Positions 32,701 through 42,516 of a stretch of 64,000 bases of DNA are shown piece after piece (position 1 is the first letter of the stretch; every line of letters begins with the position of its first letter). Position numbers and translations under genes: made by a program. The stretch is from contig JAUJYZ010000466.1 of assembly GCA_033675265.1 (NCBI GenBank), positions 176,001 through 240,000 on the forward strand, given 5' to 3'. The notes under the pieces were generated by a model. That model did not search any database. It was given only the letters and a program-made list of their open reading frames with translations, and was not told the origin of the DNA. This DNA comes from Actinostola sp. cb2023. Taxonomy: Eukaryota; Cnidaria; Anthozoa; Actiniaria; Actinostolidae.

Positions 32701-35700
32701 AGTGTTTCTGTGATCTTGGATGCTGCAGAGGAGTCAAAGCCAACACTAAAAATACCATTTAATGAATTAGAGTTGAATGGGGTGGTGTGACATGGGGTGG
32801 GGTGGTGTGACATGGCATTGCAAATGCATACAAGTGTAAGTTTGTATTGTATGTGATGCCTGACAGATTGTTTCGAAGATGATGAAGATGGCAAATTCAA
32901 TATCAAGAATTCACTAGAGGTATAATTTTTATCAAGATATATAATGTGATGTGTTGGATTCATTTGAATGCTATGTGTCTAAACCATTGAGGTTCCCTGT
33001 AACAGATAAAATACACGTGGCATTTCTAGTACCTGCTTTCAGGGTCAGGGTCGGCTAGTATGCTTGAAATTCCACAGCAACTTAATTCAGACAATTGAGA
33101 ATTTCTCTCCGTCAGGGTCAACTGAAGGCTGCTGATATCCAAGTTCTAAAATACAACAAAATAGAATTCATCGAATTCAAGGGGTCCGTACAATACAATG
33201 ATTACACTTATACCAACATGCTAATGAGATGATGAGTAGAAATAACATGCTAATGAGGCAAGTGCTGGCACTGCAATAATCAAACTTACTTGTCCAGATC
33301 TTGGGAAGTCAGTGGATAGAACTTGTTTTGGAGTTTTCTTAAAAATCTAAAAGAAATAAGCATAATTCAAGGAAAAAATATAAAAAATATATATATATAT
33401 ATTTTGCAATATGAGATTAGAGCCTGATAAGTTCTCATAATCTGAAGTCGTTTGTCATAATTTATTTCTAAACTAAATTATAACTAGACGCTCTTCTAGC
33501 GTGAAGTCGGGCTTCTAAATGAAATGTAACCTATTTGAACTAAATATAGATATCTTATAGTGCGATTTTCAGTGCGATTGAAACAGTTTTTGGTTGCTCG
33601 TCGTTGCATGACTCGAGCTCGATAGAACATGCTTTCCTTGCAATTTCAGTACTGCGAACTTTACAGTATATCAGTAAAAACGTTAATAGCCCGACTTCAC
33701 GCTACTAGAGCCTCCTGTTTCAATCTAAATTTAGATTTAGACGAGAAAAGACTTATATTTTGGCCCCTTGACCTCCGGTGCTTTCCCTGATTGGTTTGTG
33801 CTTTGTAATCTTTCTTGGCCAGACTTCATGTCTAGGTGCATGCGCTGTAGAACCCAATTAGTCATTTGGGGTCAACGAAGAACGGAGCTCATTTTTAGAG
33901 TCGGAGCTTCCACAGGAAGCCCGACTAACAAGACGCTCAATGAGCGTATACTCGGACATTATTAAAAAGGATAATGCAGTAGCCGAAATGATAATGCCTG
34001 TAGGCTTATAACCAAACAAACCAAGACGCATCTTGTAGCTAGACAAAGTCTCAGACAAGTAATCGAATTTCGTAGTGACCTCAACACAGCAAGAATGTAA
34101 AGGCCGACGTTATCAGAACCATCTTTAGAAGCATGAATATACGTGCCAAGTACATTTTTCAGACGAAACGTCGACGATTCGCAGATCTCTATCTCTGCTC
34201 ACCGACACACATCATTGGCAGAAAATGGCATAGCGAGATCATGATAGTGTTGGAGTTCATTTGATTAAATTGCTTTTCAGTTCATTTGATTTGTTAAACA
34301 CAACTGCTTCTCTCTCGATACAGCACGAGCTTCTACACAGCACTTCTAGTCGGTAGTCATGGAACGATGAGTTAACACTTCTATTAACGATGACCCTAGA
34401 GCGAACAATACTTCAGATTTAGTTTGATATACGCTCGGAAACTATTCGACATTTGACCCGTTTGAGCATAGAATTACTTCATTAGGCATTCAGATATCAT
34501 CGCCCCTGTTTTCAGCCAATCGAAACCCTGAAACAGACATTCCTGACCGATATGATCACATTCTTCGCATTTTGTGTACTACGAAGAAAAATAAAAAAGA
34601 AAGCGCATTTTATAACTCGGACTTCCTCCGGAAGTGTCCGAGTAATAATAACTTACTTCTCTAGAAGGATTATTAATAAGTTGGTATAAAAATGCCTTTT
34701 CTGCTTGGCTAATCAGAGGAAAGGTTTCTATTTCTGTTGTTTTATTAGAGTCTCCTTCACTGCGCTGGCTCTGTGAAAAATAAAATCCATAAATAAGGTA
34801 TTTACATGTGCTATTGGTAGTGGTTTTGATAGAGTTACTTTGTAGGTTCAAACCTATATATAATCCACAATGGCCACTGCAAGACAACATTTTGTGTCTA
34901 TCGTATATTTAACAAATAGATTCCATTTTCCCAGGCGTCTGTACTCTTATAGATGCACAGATGATCGTCAAAATGTGGTGAGAACAAAAAATGCCAAAGT
35001 CGAGTGGCGTGACTGTTGTTCTCACCACATTTTGACGATCATCTGTGCATCTATAAGAGTACAGATGCATGGGAAAATGGAATCTATTTGTTTTATATCA
35101 TATTTTGAGGATCGAGTGATTTTGTGACGTCATCTTTTGTGATGTCAGTTTTTATTGTACTGCGCAATTGATAATTTTGCACAATATCAATGATTAAATT
35201 ATTATTACACACAGCTCTCAACCAATCAAAGTGCATAATATACATGTACCAATAATATTAGTATAGATTTAGCTAAGGTGGCCAATCACATTGATTATAA
35301 TCATACAAGGGCGGATCCAGGATTTTCCAAAGGGGAGTGGATCACACACAGAAAGCGCTGTGGGCGTGAGTCGCTGGGGGGGTTGCCTCCAGAACATTTT
35401 GAAATCTAGAGGCTCGGAAATGCTATTTCCAATGTTCTCCAAGAGTTATTTGTGATTTACACATATTGGCTAGCCACCCAATCCACCCTCCTGTATCCTT
35501 CCCTGTCATGAGACAAATTGATAAGTACACCTTAGTAGTATTTAAACTCTTTACCAGTAACTGGACAAACACTTGAGCAAACGGGTTTGAGGAAATGGAC
35601 TCTGTCTTGTACATCTCATAGAGAAGAAATAGTAGAATGATCCGATGGTTTGAAGATGGCATCAAATCTGGTTGCTGTAGCAACAGGACCTAATGGAGTA

Positions 35701-36138
35701 AAAGGCACAGCATAGATATAAGAAAAAAAAAAAACTATTTTATTGTGTGATTACCGTGACAACGTAGCGACTGTAAGTTCACGACGGCAAAACAGCAATT
35801 GTCACGTCTTTACTAAGTCAACAAGTTACGTGAACCATTATTTTGAAATGTCAGTGGCAGCGCACGCCATCGTCTTTCAGGTAGCATCATGTTTGCTAAA
35901 TCTATCTAATCTCAAGCAGTCAGTCCATCTGGAACACCAACACAACTCACACACAATGTACCACCTTTTGTACAAAGCCTGGGAACAGTTTTCATACTAC
36001 TAATATTATAGGTCTATGTATGTCTAATATTTCATATTTATTTTATAGTGTTGCTAGAAGTGTGACACTCAAATAAAGTTATTGATTGATTGATGAACAC
36101 ATTACTGTAACTAAATAAACAAAATGAAAAGAGAGAGT

Positions 36139-36169
<31 letters not shown>

Positions 36170-39144
36170 GATGAAGATATGTAAGTTCTAATTGAGATAC
36201 AACCTCTTAAAGTGCCTATGAAACGAAAAAAAAAAAACAGACCCCGTTTTTATTTGCTACTACGAAAGTTTACAATTTGCTTGTTTACATGGCGTTAATA
36301 AAAAGTGAATTAAGCTTCAGGAACATTTTTTATTTCGCACATGAAGTTGGGCATTTTGGGTTTCAAAGTGCGACAATTCCCGCTCGGTCAAACTATAGAA
36401 ATGTGACGTCATAAGTTGTGCAAACAAAGGCATACACAACTTATGACGTCACCGAGCCATTGTCAAGGGCCCAGTCTCTTGTCGCACATTTTGGTTGAAA
36501 ATGATAATTTTCGAACCGTGAAAAGAAAATGTTCGCACGCTCAAAGTCGATGTTTAAATACAGCAAATGTTCAGAGAAAGACCAAACAACAATAATGTAC
36601 AATAAAACAAGGATCGACATTTTCGTTTCATAGGCACTTTAAGTTAAAATGAATGTACAATAAATACAGCTTATTAGATGTTTTCTCGGGTATTACGGGC
36701 TGATATTTTACGAGTTGCGAATGTATTTTTCCGAGCCCGCAGGGCGAGGAAAAATGCGAGCAACGAGTAAAATGCCAGCCCGTAATACCCGAGAAAACAT
36801 CTAATGAGGGATTTATTATATAACTGTGACGTAATTTTATCAGGATATTGTTTTTTTGAGATTTTTGAGTTGTGAACAGGGCATTACGGATTTCTACACG
36901 CATTAACCCTTTGACTCCCACGGCGCCCGAAACCGCCCGTAAAAATCGATACTGCTTTTAAAAATTCTAACTTTCTGAATTTTCGTAACATCGATCTCAT
37001 GGCCAGTTATTAGTGACAACTAGATAACTCTTCATATTTTAACCTCAAGTAAACTGAATTACAGGTCCGATTTCTGGGCATTAGTTCAATTTGTTTGCCA
37101 TAAAAATCAAAAATGCGTGTTTTTGACGCAATTTTACACCTCGAAAATGACCGACATTTGACTTGGATTTTCTTCCAAAATACATCCTTGCGAAACAAAA
37201 CGCCACTTTCTCAGCAAACTTCCATCTCTCTTCTTGATATAATCGTGAATTTTGCCCTCTCTTTTCCTTAACTCGCCGAACAATAGCCATTTCCTTAGGA
37301 CCACTTTCGCTAACACGCGTTTTCCTTCTGCACGCCCGAAAAGGATGCCGGGAAACATCCGGGAATTTCGGCATAGCTCTCCCCCGAATATCCGTTTTTT
37401 AAGAATATATAGAGTGTCGAGCCACTCGGTCCTACAGGCAAAATATTGCACCGGTTGCATTCTTTACAAGTCCAAAGTCGCCAAAAATGCCTTTGTAGGT
37501 CCTGGAATCCACCACAGAAAGACCAGAGAGACGATTTCACAATTGAGTCCGCCATTTTGAATTTCCAAACGGCAACGTCGAAATGTGATCGTGAATTCGT
37601 ATCTAAACTCCTGATTTCTTCCAGGAGAACGGTCTCTACCACATCAGTCAAGCTTAATGATGCTGTCCTGGGGGCTTCTGTGGTGAATAATGGCTATAAA
37701 CACTCTAAAAATGCAAAATTGGCCTTTTCGAGTAGTGATTACTACTAGCCCCTACGAACTCCCAAGAAGAAAGGCAGAACACGTGAAGAAGCGAGCCCAC
37801 AGGCATTCAGAACTGTCAAGATTTCCATGGAAACCCCTTATATGGAATCGAAATTTCCTATGACGTGATTAGGTCCAGAAAATCGCTAAAAAAAACTCAA
37901 AAATCTCTGGGTGTCAAAGGGTTAACGCCTCATATTGGCCCTCAAAAATGACCAAATTTGGTAAAATTACATCACAGATATATAATAAAGACCATTATTA
38001 TTAAAGTGCCCCTAATAATTAATACAATATTTTGTGAATCAGTTCTTCCTGATGTGTATATAATATGATGGTTTAATATTTCTAAATTTGAACCTTGCAT
38101 TTATGAGTTATAGAGGTTTGAAATCTCAATATGCAAATTTGATGACGTCTACCCAGGCTTCATTTACCTTGTGCTGATTATTGACATTTGAAAACTTACA
38201 TAATTTTTCCACAGTCTTTATAAATGATTTTATGACTTTTTCCCCATTTAAAAAAAATAAGTTCTTCTTGAACAAGTCTAAATAAGTTATGGCAAAAGCC
38301 TGGGTAGACGTCATCAAATTTGCATATTAAGATTTCAAACCTCTATAACTCATAAACGAAAGGTTCAAATTTAGAAATATTAAACCATCATATTATACAC
38401 ATCAGGAAGAACTGATTCACAAAATATTGTATTATTTATTAGGGGCACATACCAGTACATGAGGGACAGACAACATAGGAATACGAATAAATAGAGATAC
38501 ATGTACATGTACAATTATTGTAACACATAGAGTGCAATTTAGAAAAGCTTGAAAACTAAATAACTAATTAGTACTAAATAGCACTAATGAAACAATAGAA
38601 AACAATAGAAATAGCACTATTTAGTACTATTTAAAATTAGTACTATTTCACACTTTTCTATATTGCACTCTATGTACCCGGGATATGTAGTAAGTTTAAT
38701 ATAAGTTATATATATATATATAGTAAGTTATATGTTCTATTCTATGGCGTCTGGTCGGTAAAACGCTTTTCCATGTCTTCGAATATTCAAACTAAAATAC
38801 AGACACGAAAGCTCATTAAGAGCTTATTAGTTAATACAAGACTGGAATACGAGATATTTGATGTAGACATACAAACTTGAATATGTTTAGCTAACGTAAA
38901 ATAAGCAATATTCTTTACCATAGTCGATCCAAGTTGAAAGTGTTCATTTTTAGAGAAACGCTGGTGTAATTGCAGTGCGATGGATTCAAAGGACGACTGC
39001 AAAAGCGGCTCGTCTGAGAGAATACTGAAAACAGAAAAGCAAAAGTGAAGACACCATTTTCCCGCACTTTAAACACAACAATTCTGACATATTTGAGAAG
39101 GAATACCTTAGTAAGGACGATATCTCGTTAGTTGACAATGTCAT
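20504..39144 (-). CDS. CNOT11: CCR4-NOT transcription complex subunit 11
   Basis: Sixteen exons join in phase: 39144-39107, 39024-38919, 35689-35555, 34770-34657, 33346-33290, 33145-33033, 32745-32693, 32294-32215, 31873-31798, 31398-31334, 30767-30702, 30443-30364, 28974-28905, 28580-28476, 27791-27741, 20626-20504. The 1332 nt give 443 aa; human CNOT11 is 510 aa with a longer low-complexity N terminus. The start [18 protein letters not shown] matches the vertebrate core start. Family blocks include [90 protein letters not shown] and [17 protein letters not shown]. In known systems CNOT11 binds CNOT10 and the N-terminal part of CNOT1 in the cytoplasmic deadenylase complex. Every splice junction seen is GT-AG. 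The final 7.1-kb intron holds a minisatellite and a foldback transposon. Confidence 0.95.
20704..22395 (+). repeat. 44-bp minisatellite, about 38 units
   Basis: The unit reads GGTGGGTGGGTTACCTGTGG then TCAGGGTATTGGGAAGCGCA and CTAC. It has GGGAAG/GGGCAG/GGGAGA variants and many partial units between 21700 and 22300. Because 44 is not a multiple of three and the unit lacks plus-strand stops, all three plus frames stay open for hundreds of codons; none is a gene. The G3 runs on the plus strand (the template for CNOT11) could form quadruplexes. Confidence 0.95.
22557..23561. repeat. Left terminal inverted repeat of the foldback element
   Basis: Complementary to 25719-26726. Includes GCCGTAGACGTAACGAAG, two CATAACCCAAAC(T/C)GCCCTTG blocks and a G run at 23240-23260. 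The inner end reads CCAGCGTTGGCGGT. Confidence 0.9.
23673..23735. repeat. C homopolymer of 63 bases
   Basis: An uninterrupted C tract inside the foldback element. Its exact length is doubtful because such tracts sequence poorly. Confidence 0.9.
23868..24053. mobile_element. Half copy of the 38001-38450 MITE
   Basis: Shares AAAGTGCCCCTAATAA, ATGATGGTTTAATATTT, TTGAACCTTGCATTTATGAG and TTTGATGACGTCTACCCA with the left arm of the full element. The right arm is missing. Confidence 0.8.
24061..25785. repeat. Inner palindrome with purine-rich and pyrimidine-rich halves
   Basis: ATTATCGACTGGTTAGTCCA (24062) matches in inverse the ATAATCGACTAGTTAATCCA boundary near 25785. From about 24127 to 24920 the plus strand is G/A-rich with imperfect units around GAGATGGATG and AGAGTGACA. 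From 24925 to 25690 it is C/T-rich with the complementary units (TGTCACTC, CATCCA). The strand asymmetry flips at TTTAAATAAGTTTTTTTTTC. Homopolymers of G (24342) and C (25678) mirror each other. Confidence 0.75.
25719..26726. repeat. Right terminal inverted repeat of the foldback element
   Basis: Reverse complement of 22557-23561; begins ACCGCCAACGCTGG and ends AACTAGCCTTTACC before the 9-bp target duplication. Confidence 0.9.
26799..26872. repeat. Element with TAGCCTCCGC ends
   Basis: Ends TAGCCTCCGCATGCAG and CTGCGGAGGCTA are inverted; the middle is not palindromic. Terminal bases match the hairpin family at 9086. Confidence 0.6.
27487..27700. repeat. Inverted copy of the foldback element's target region (empty site)
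   Basis: On the minus strand this reads through GTTTGAACAAGTTTGGCTAT, CCTCGTCCCCAGGGCCCTCT and GGCGGACGCTCGAGAGAAG, then directly ACCCTGGTGTAGGCTG. The same sequence at 22396-22556 is broken after CGAGAGAAG by the 4.17-kb element and resumes at 26736. Confidence 0.85.
27825..28425. repeat. TACGTA-rich region with an inverted repeat
   Basis: TACGTAC and ACGTTTACGTA motifs recur at 27825-27975 and 28290-28390. Between them TAGCTAATTGCATAATCGTT (27979) is inverted at 28236-28257 (CGACAACGATTATGCAATTA). Probably a MITE of about 280 bp with diverged flanks in a CNOT11 intron. Confidence 0.6.
29035..30340. repeat. Minisatellite rich in GTCACGTGAC palindromes
   Basis: Units of roughly 42 bp combine TGACAGTCACGTGACTATTG, CGTGACTTATGTCTTACAAG and ATG. 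Variants lose part of the core (GACAGTCGTGAC) or use GTGACTAACTCACTCATTAC. Higher-order blocks of several units repeat. It occupies most of the CNOT11 intron 28975-30363. Confidence 0.9.
30490..30690. repeat. GTGACATTATTGC simple repeat
   Basis: GTGACATTATTGC and degenerate TGACAATATTGT motifs recur between two CNOT11 exons. Probably a diverged outlier of the neighbouring minisatellite. Confidence 0.6.
30813..30876. repeat. 64-bp hairpin element
   Basis: Arms CCTGCGTAGCCTGGCCCTA and its exact reverse complement flank a loop of about 26 bases. Same general class as the hairpins at 17117 and 63020. Confidence 0.9.
30973..31215. repeat. Dispersed relics of the 81-bp satellite family
   Basis: Two diverged copies contain AACTCGTGGATTA or AATCTACGAGTTAAAAACG and AAAGTTTACAGCCGAGTGAG, followed by ATCCCAAAATTGTCCCAAT instead of the satellite's second half. 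They lie in a CNOT11 intron 28 kb from the array. Confidence 0.75.
31488..31698. mobile_element. 211-bp MITE in a CNOT11 intron
   Basis: Ends TAGAGTCGTTTTCGTACGAG and CATACGAAAATGACTCTA are imperfect inverted repeats that extend through GTGGGAA and ACGGTA. No frame. Ends about 100 bp from the exon at 31798. Confidence 0.7.
32335..32690. repeat. CAA/CAG/CAT trinucleotide microsatellite
   Basis: Interrupted runs of ATCAACAACA and ACAGCAGCAACATC fill the intron between two CNOT11 exons and end two bases before the donor at 32692. Long Leu- and Val-rich frames on it are artefacts. Confidence 0.9.
33484..33714. mobile_element. Inverted-repeat element in a CNOT11 intron
   Basis: Ends TAGACGCTCTTCTAGCGTGA and TCACGCTACTAGAGCCTC are inverted, followed by AGTCGGGCT and AGCCCGACT. 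Interior unique. Confidence 0.6.
34913..35090. mobile_element. 178-bp near-perfect palindrome
   Basis: Arms of about 75 bases start CAAATAGATTCCATTTTCCC and run through TCTTATAGATGCACAGATGA and AAATGTGGTGAGAACAA; the loop is about 25 bases. In the CNOT11 intron 34771-35554. Confidence 0.9.
36207..36642. mobile_element. 436-bp TTAA-bounded MITE
   Basis: Starts TTAAAGTGCCTATGAAACGA and ends with its complement. TTAA at both ends is compatible with piggyBac-type target sites. Interior includes TGACGTCATAAGTTG and its inverted partner near 36400-36450. In the CNOT11 intron 35690-38918. Confidence 0.75.
36673..36806. mobile_element. 134-bp palindromic element
   Basis: Arms start ATTAGATGTTTTCTCGGGTA and continue through TTACGGGCTG; inner arms (TTACGAGTTGCG, CGCTCGTTGCTCG-like) are less exact. 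Confidence 0.85.
36903..37925. mobile_element. 1.02-kb piggyBac-like non-autonomous element
   Basis: Bounded by TTAA, with inverted ends TTAACCCTTTGACTCCCA and TGGGTGTCAAAGGGTTAA. The TTAACCCTTTG start is typical of piggyBac ends. Short open frames inside overlap each other on both strands and show no transposase similarity I recognise. Confidence 0.7.
38001..38450. mobile_element. 450-bp long-inverted-repeat MITE
   Basis: Arms of about 170 bp begin TTAAAGTGCCCCTAATAA and include CAGTTCTTCCTGATGTGTAT and TTGATGACGTCTACCCAGGC. A half copy sits at 23868-24053. In the CNOT11 intron next to the exon at 38919. Confidence 0.85.
38525..38676. repeat. Imperfect palindrome built on ACTATTTAGTACT
   Basis: Ends ACATAGAGTGCAATTTAGAAA and TTTCTATATTGCACTCTATGT-like sequences are inverted (only the shared core ATAGAGTGCAA is exact). 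Interior repeats TAGTACTA and AACAATAGAAA. Confidence 0.7.
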
Positions 39145-39204
39145 ATTAAAGTCTGTGGTTTATCTGTAAAGATTTGAGGTCGAAAAGCGGCGTTTTACTC
39201 GGGT

Positions 39205-39243
39205 TCATTTTGTACAGTTCTCTCCTTCTTCAACGTCCGCCAT
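39205..39243 (-). CDS. Possible 12-codon upstream ORF in the CNOT11 leader
   Basis: ATG in CAAGATGGCGG opens MADVEEGENCTK and stops at TGA, 60 nt before the CNOT11 ATG. If included in the transcript it could dampen translation. The transcription start is unknown, so its presence in the mRNA is inferred. Confidence 0.3.
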   Translation of the reverse strand: MADVEEGENCTK

Positions 39244-39247
39244 CTTG
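39237..39247 (-). promoter_or_regulatory. YY1-type motif at the CNOT11 promoter
   Basis: CAAGATGGCGG on the coding strand, about 95 nt upstream of the ATG. This motif typically sits just downstream of the start site in TATA-less housekeeping promoters, which suits CNOT11. Confidence 0.5.
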
Positions 39248-39342
39248 TGAAGATTCTAGTACTCATGCTTCCTCTTAGTGAGAAAAACACAGGAAGCCCA
39301 AAGCTGGAATGAACTTCAGTTTTTGCTCGATATAAATCCCTA

Positions 39343-39782
39343 AGGCTAAGAACAGACGTCGAATTTATTCATGTACCGTTCCTAATTCATATTTAGATCG
39401 ACCTAATTCAACAGAAGTCCGCCTGTTGATTCAGACGTCGTTCTTATTTATAAGAATTAAAATTAGTCGTTCCAAATATTCACGCCACTCCATTACACAG
39501 GAAGCCCAAGTTTCAGTATCTCAGAAGGCCACTTAGAATCGAAAAATCGAAATCTGCTAAATCAAAATAGCACATTATGGAACTTGCTGCGTGTTTTTAA
39601 TATGATATCTTCAGTGATGTTGGGGAGTTTGGACGTGTTTTAGGATGTTTTATCGTCCTTTGAACCTGAGCCGTTCCAAATTAAATAGACCGTTCCAATT
39701 CGAACCAGACGCCGTTCTTTTCATGTACTTTATTGCAACAATTAGGAACGGTACATGAATAATTTGACGTGTTCTTAGCCTA
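39343..39782. mobile_element. 440-bp MITE upstream of CNOT11
   Basis: Inverted ends AGGCTAAGAACAGACGTCGA and TTGACGTGTTCTTAGCC-type sequence continue through ATTCATGTACCGTTCCTAAT. Insertion is about 200 bp upstream of the start codon, in the promoter region. Confidence 0.75.
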
Positions 39783-42221
39783 AGCCAAGTGGGATTGTCG
39801 CATTGGTCAAAATTAGGCGATTGTACATTTTACCATAATCCTTTGCGAAACTGCGAAAATGATCAGTACTGCCGTTGACGTTCAAATAACTCAAGCAGAT
39901 AACAGCTAATTCGCGGCGTAAAAATTTGACGTTTTCAAATTTAATACCTCTCTGTTCTAATACTGTAGGGGTTGATGCGCCCAAAGGATTGTGGTAAATG
40001 TACTGATACATCAACCCCCCTCCTCCCTCTACACAAAAGAAGTAAAAATGTGTCAGTCTGATTAAGTCATCAAAAATAATCTGTTAATCTTTGAGGAATG
40101 ATCGTTTATTTTTCGTTGCATGATAACTGTCAAAAGCTGCTGACTGATTGCTTTGGATAATGTATCTTTTATAGTTGAAAACAATCAGGGTCTCAGGAAT
40201 GTCAATAGTGTGTAAATTGATGAGCTGCTTATGGTTATATTGGCTTGTCTGATGGTGATATCGAGAGACAGAAAACATCAGTCATTAGCAACTCGGATTA
40301 TAGATTAATTGACAATATCTAAATCAGTGACAGATTTCAAGGAATAGCAACAGCAAAACACAGATTACAAAGTTTGATCCTCGTCCTTGTACTTACGGTA
40401 CCCTGTTAACACTCTTCTTTTAACCTTCTCTCTCTCTCTCTTCTTCCACTATCTCTGTACTACTTATGCTCCAGTCAGTCCCGTTTTCACAGTGACATAA
40501 CGCCGTCGCTAGTGAGTCTCATGACGCAAGTGTAGGACAAAGACAGTTACATCACTCATTGCACGACACAACTAGCACAAACAACGATCGAAATGTTTCC
40601 ATTTCTTTGCTGTTTTCTGACCCGTTTTAGTTTTTGGCTGCGCATGCGCTATCGTAGCCTCACACCTGACAAAATACTGCTGCTCATTTTTTTAACTACA
40701 AACGGAAGGGACGTAACCATTAGCACAAGCTAAAACTAATGGATCAAAATGCGTCCATTTCTTCTTATACATGCTTGCGTCGGGTAGTTTCACGACACAA
40801 ATTGTAGTTATGCATGTGCGATTGTGCTGCGGTGCGTCGCTAGATCAAGGGTGAAATGCCGATTAATGTTGCTCATTGACCAGGTTGGTTCCCCTGCGAG
40901 TCAAACAAAACTACGGATATTTCATTCTCTGCTTTAATTTATTTATTTTTTGAATATATGGTTAAAAAAGTTAAAATTACAATGATTTATCAAGGCCATT
41001 TCAGCCATTTTAACTAGACTCTCCGTTAATTATTTACTGAATATACGTATTGTTTCGTTCGTGCTTCTTTGCTGTATAATATAACATCAAACTTCAAACT
41101 AGGCTCAGTTTCGAGCCTTCAGGGCACACCTGTCTAAACCGGGCACCTCTCTAAGGCGGGCGCCTTTATCTGGTCGCTGCACTGCACTGCTTTAATATTC
41201 TACAAACTCATCCTCTCTAAGACAGACACCTCTCTAATCCGGCCAGCGAAATTTGCCCCCGAAGGTGTCAGTCTTAGAGAGTTAATAACTGTATATAGGT
41301 TTCTCATTTTTTAACATCCTAATTAAAATGTGATCTTTTCATGGCTCTATGCACTATACTGCTTCTTTTGCGCATATGAATGTAAACCTCCCTTTAGCGA
41401 CACATTTGCCTGACATCAAAGGTGGTCGCTTTGATAACTATGGGTGTTTAACTCGTCTGGTGAAGGCTATCTGTTTACACAAAGTGGCCGTAATAAAATC
41501 GAGAGATAACGAAACTACAACAATTTCGCATCCAATCCTTCTCTTCTTGCCCCAAAAGAGACTGGGTACGAGATTGACATTTGCATTGTGCGTCTAGTTC
41601 CGAGTCTATCGAGCTGGACTCGGGCTAACCACAGGAAGCCCAAGTAACAATTTATCGTATCAGCGAGGTTGTCTTCTGTTTTACTTTAAAAATCTATTGC
41701 TATTTTGTGTCTAACAGGACGCATTATCTACAATATCGTTCAAACTATTTACACGCATGCGTTTCCTAGGCAACCCACTGGTTGTTTGCGCATGCGCATG
41801 TAGTATCGTCAACAGCGCGCTGACGTCTCAAGGATAGCATGCGAGTTTTGCCTCTATCTAAATATGTATAAAATAACTTTACAAAATATTCTTACGCTAA
41901 AATATCTTTATCTCTATGTCATGTCAACCTTAGCTATCGATAGAAGAAACATTCTTCTACTAATGTGCCTGCATGCGGCCTCAGTTTGTTGTGGTCAGCG
42001 GCTATTTCGATCACGTGGTCAGCGGTTTGCTACATGCATGCGACTTCGGTTACTTGTGGTCAGCGGTTGAGAGAAACAAATTACACTACTACAATCTTTG
42101 AAGGCAAGAACTCCATTCCTCTAGACGTATCCTGGTAGGGTTGACGTCCTGTCAAAAGCGTAACGTTAGGAATCAATGTGTCTTGCAGGTAAAATCCGGT
42201 ATCGCCGTGCTATTATATCCT
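39783..42221. other. Intergenic DNA between CNOT11 and the sFRP gene
   Basis: No gene recognised. 41110-41290 holds CACCTCTCTAAGGCGGGC and AGACACCTCTCTAATCCGGC, resembling terminal-repeat fragments of TA-type elements. 41990-42070 carries three GTGGTCAGCGG motifs. The rest looks unique. Confidence 0.5.
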
Positions 42222-42516
42222 TTAGTACTTTTTGCAGGATTTTTTGTTGAGCTTCCGCGAGAGTCTTTTCCATTTTTTCCATTTCAAAAGATGAGTCACG
42301 ACGAGCCGTTTTCCTTTCCTGAACGTACCAAATACCAGAAACTGTTTGCGTTTTTGCGCCCCCTTGCATTGGCTTCGATTGGTGATCGGTACGCGCAGGC
42401 GCAGAATCCCTTGCTTGACATTCCTCAGATACTTGGGGTGCGGATTAACTTTATTTTTAATTTGAGGATGATTATGCCGTTTCTTTCTTTGCGTTCTTGG
42501 ACGCGACCTTTGAAAG
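42222..42516 (-). CDS. sFRP terminal exon: C-terminal netrin-like domain
   Basis: Acceptor CTCTTTCTTTTAG, phase 2. The second half (GILRLRVPI, CKGAQKRKQFLVFG, LVVTHLLKWKK, LSRKLNKKSC) fits the sFRP C terminus well. The first 28 residues are unusually basic; another frame there (FKGRVQERKERNG, then IIILKLKIK) also looks domain-like but hits a stop. Stop TAA at 42222-42224. Confidence 0.8.

Noticed and set aside
32200..32758. Poly-Leu and Val/Asp-rich frames
   Set aside because: Trinucleotide microsatellite; only the short flanking stretches belong to CNOT11 exons.
37010..37748. Overlapping frames of 60-113 codons on both strands
   Set aside because: They lie within the TTAA-bounded element, overlap each other, and show no transposase motifs.
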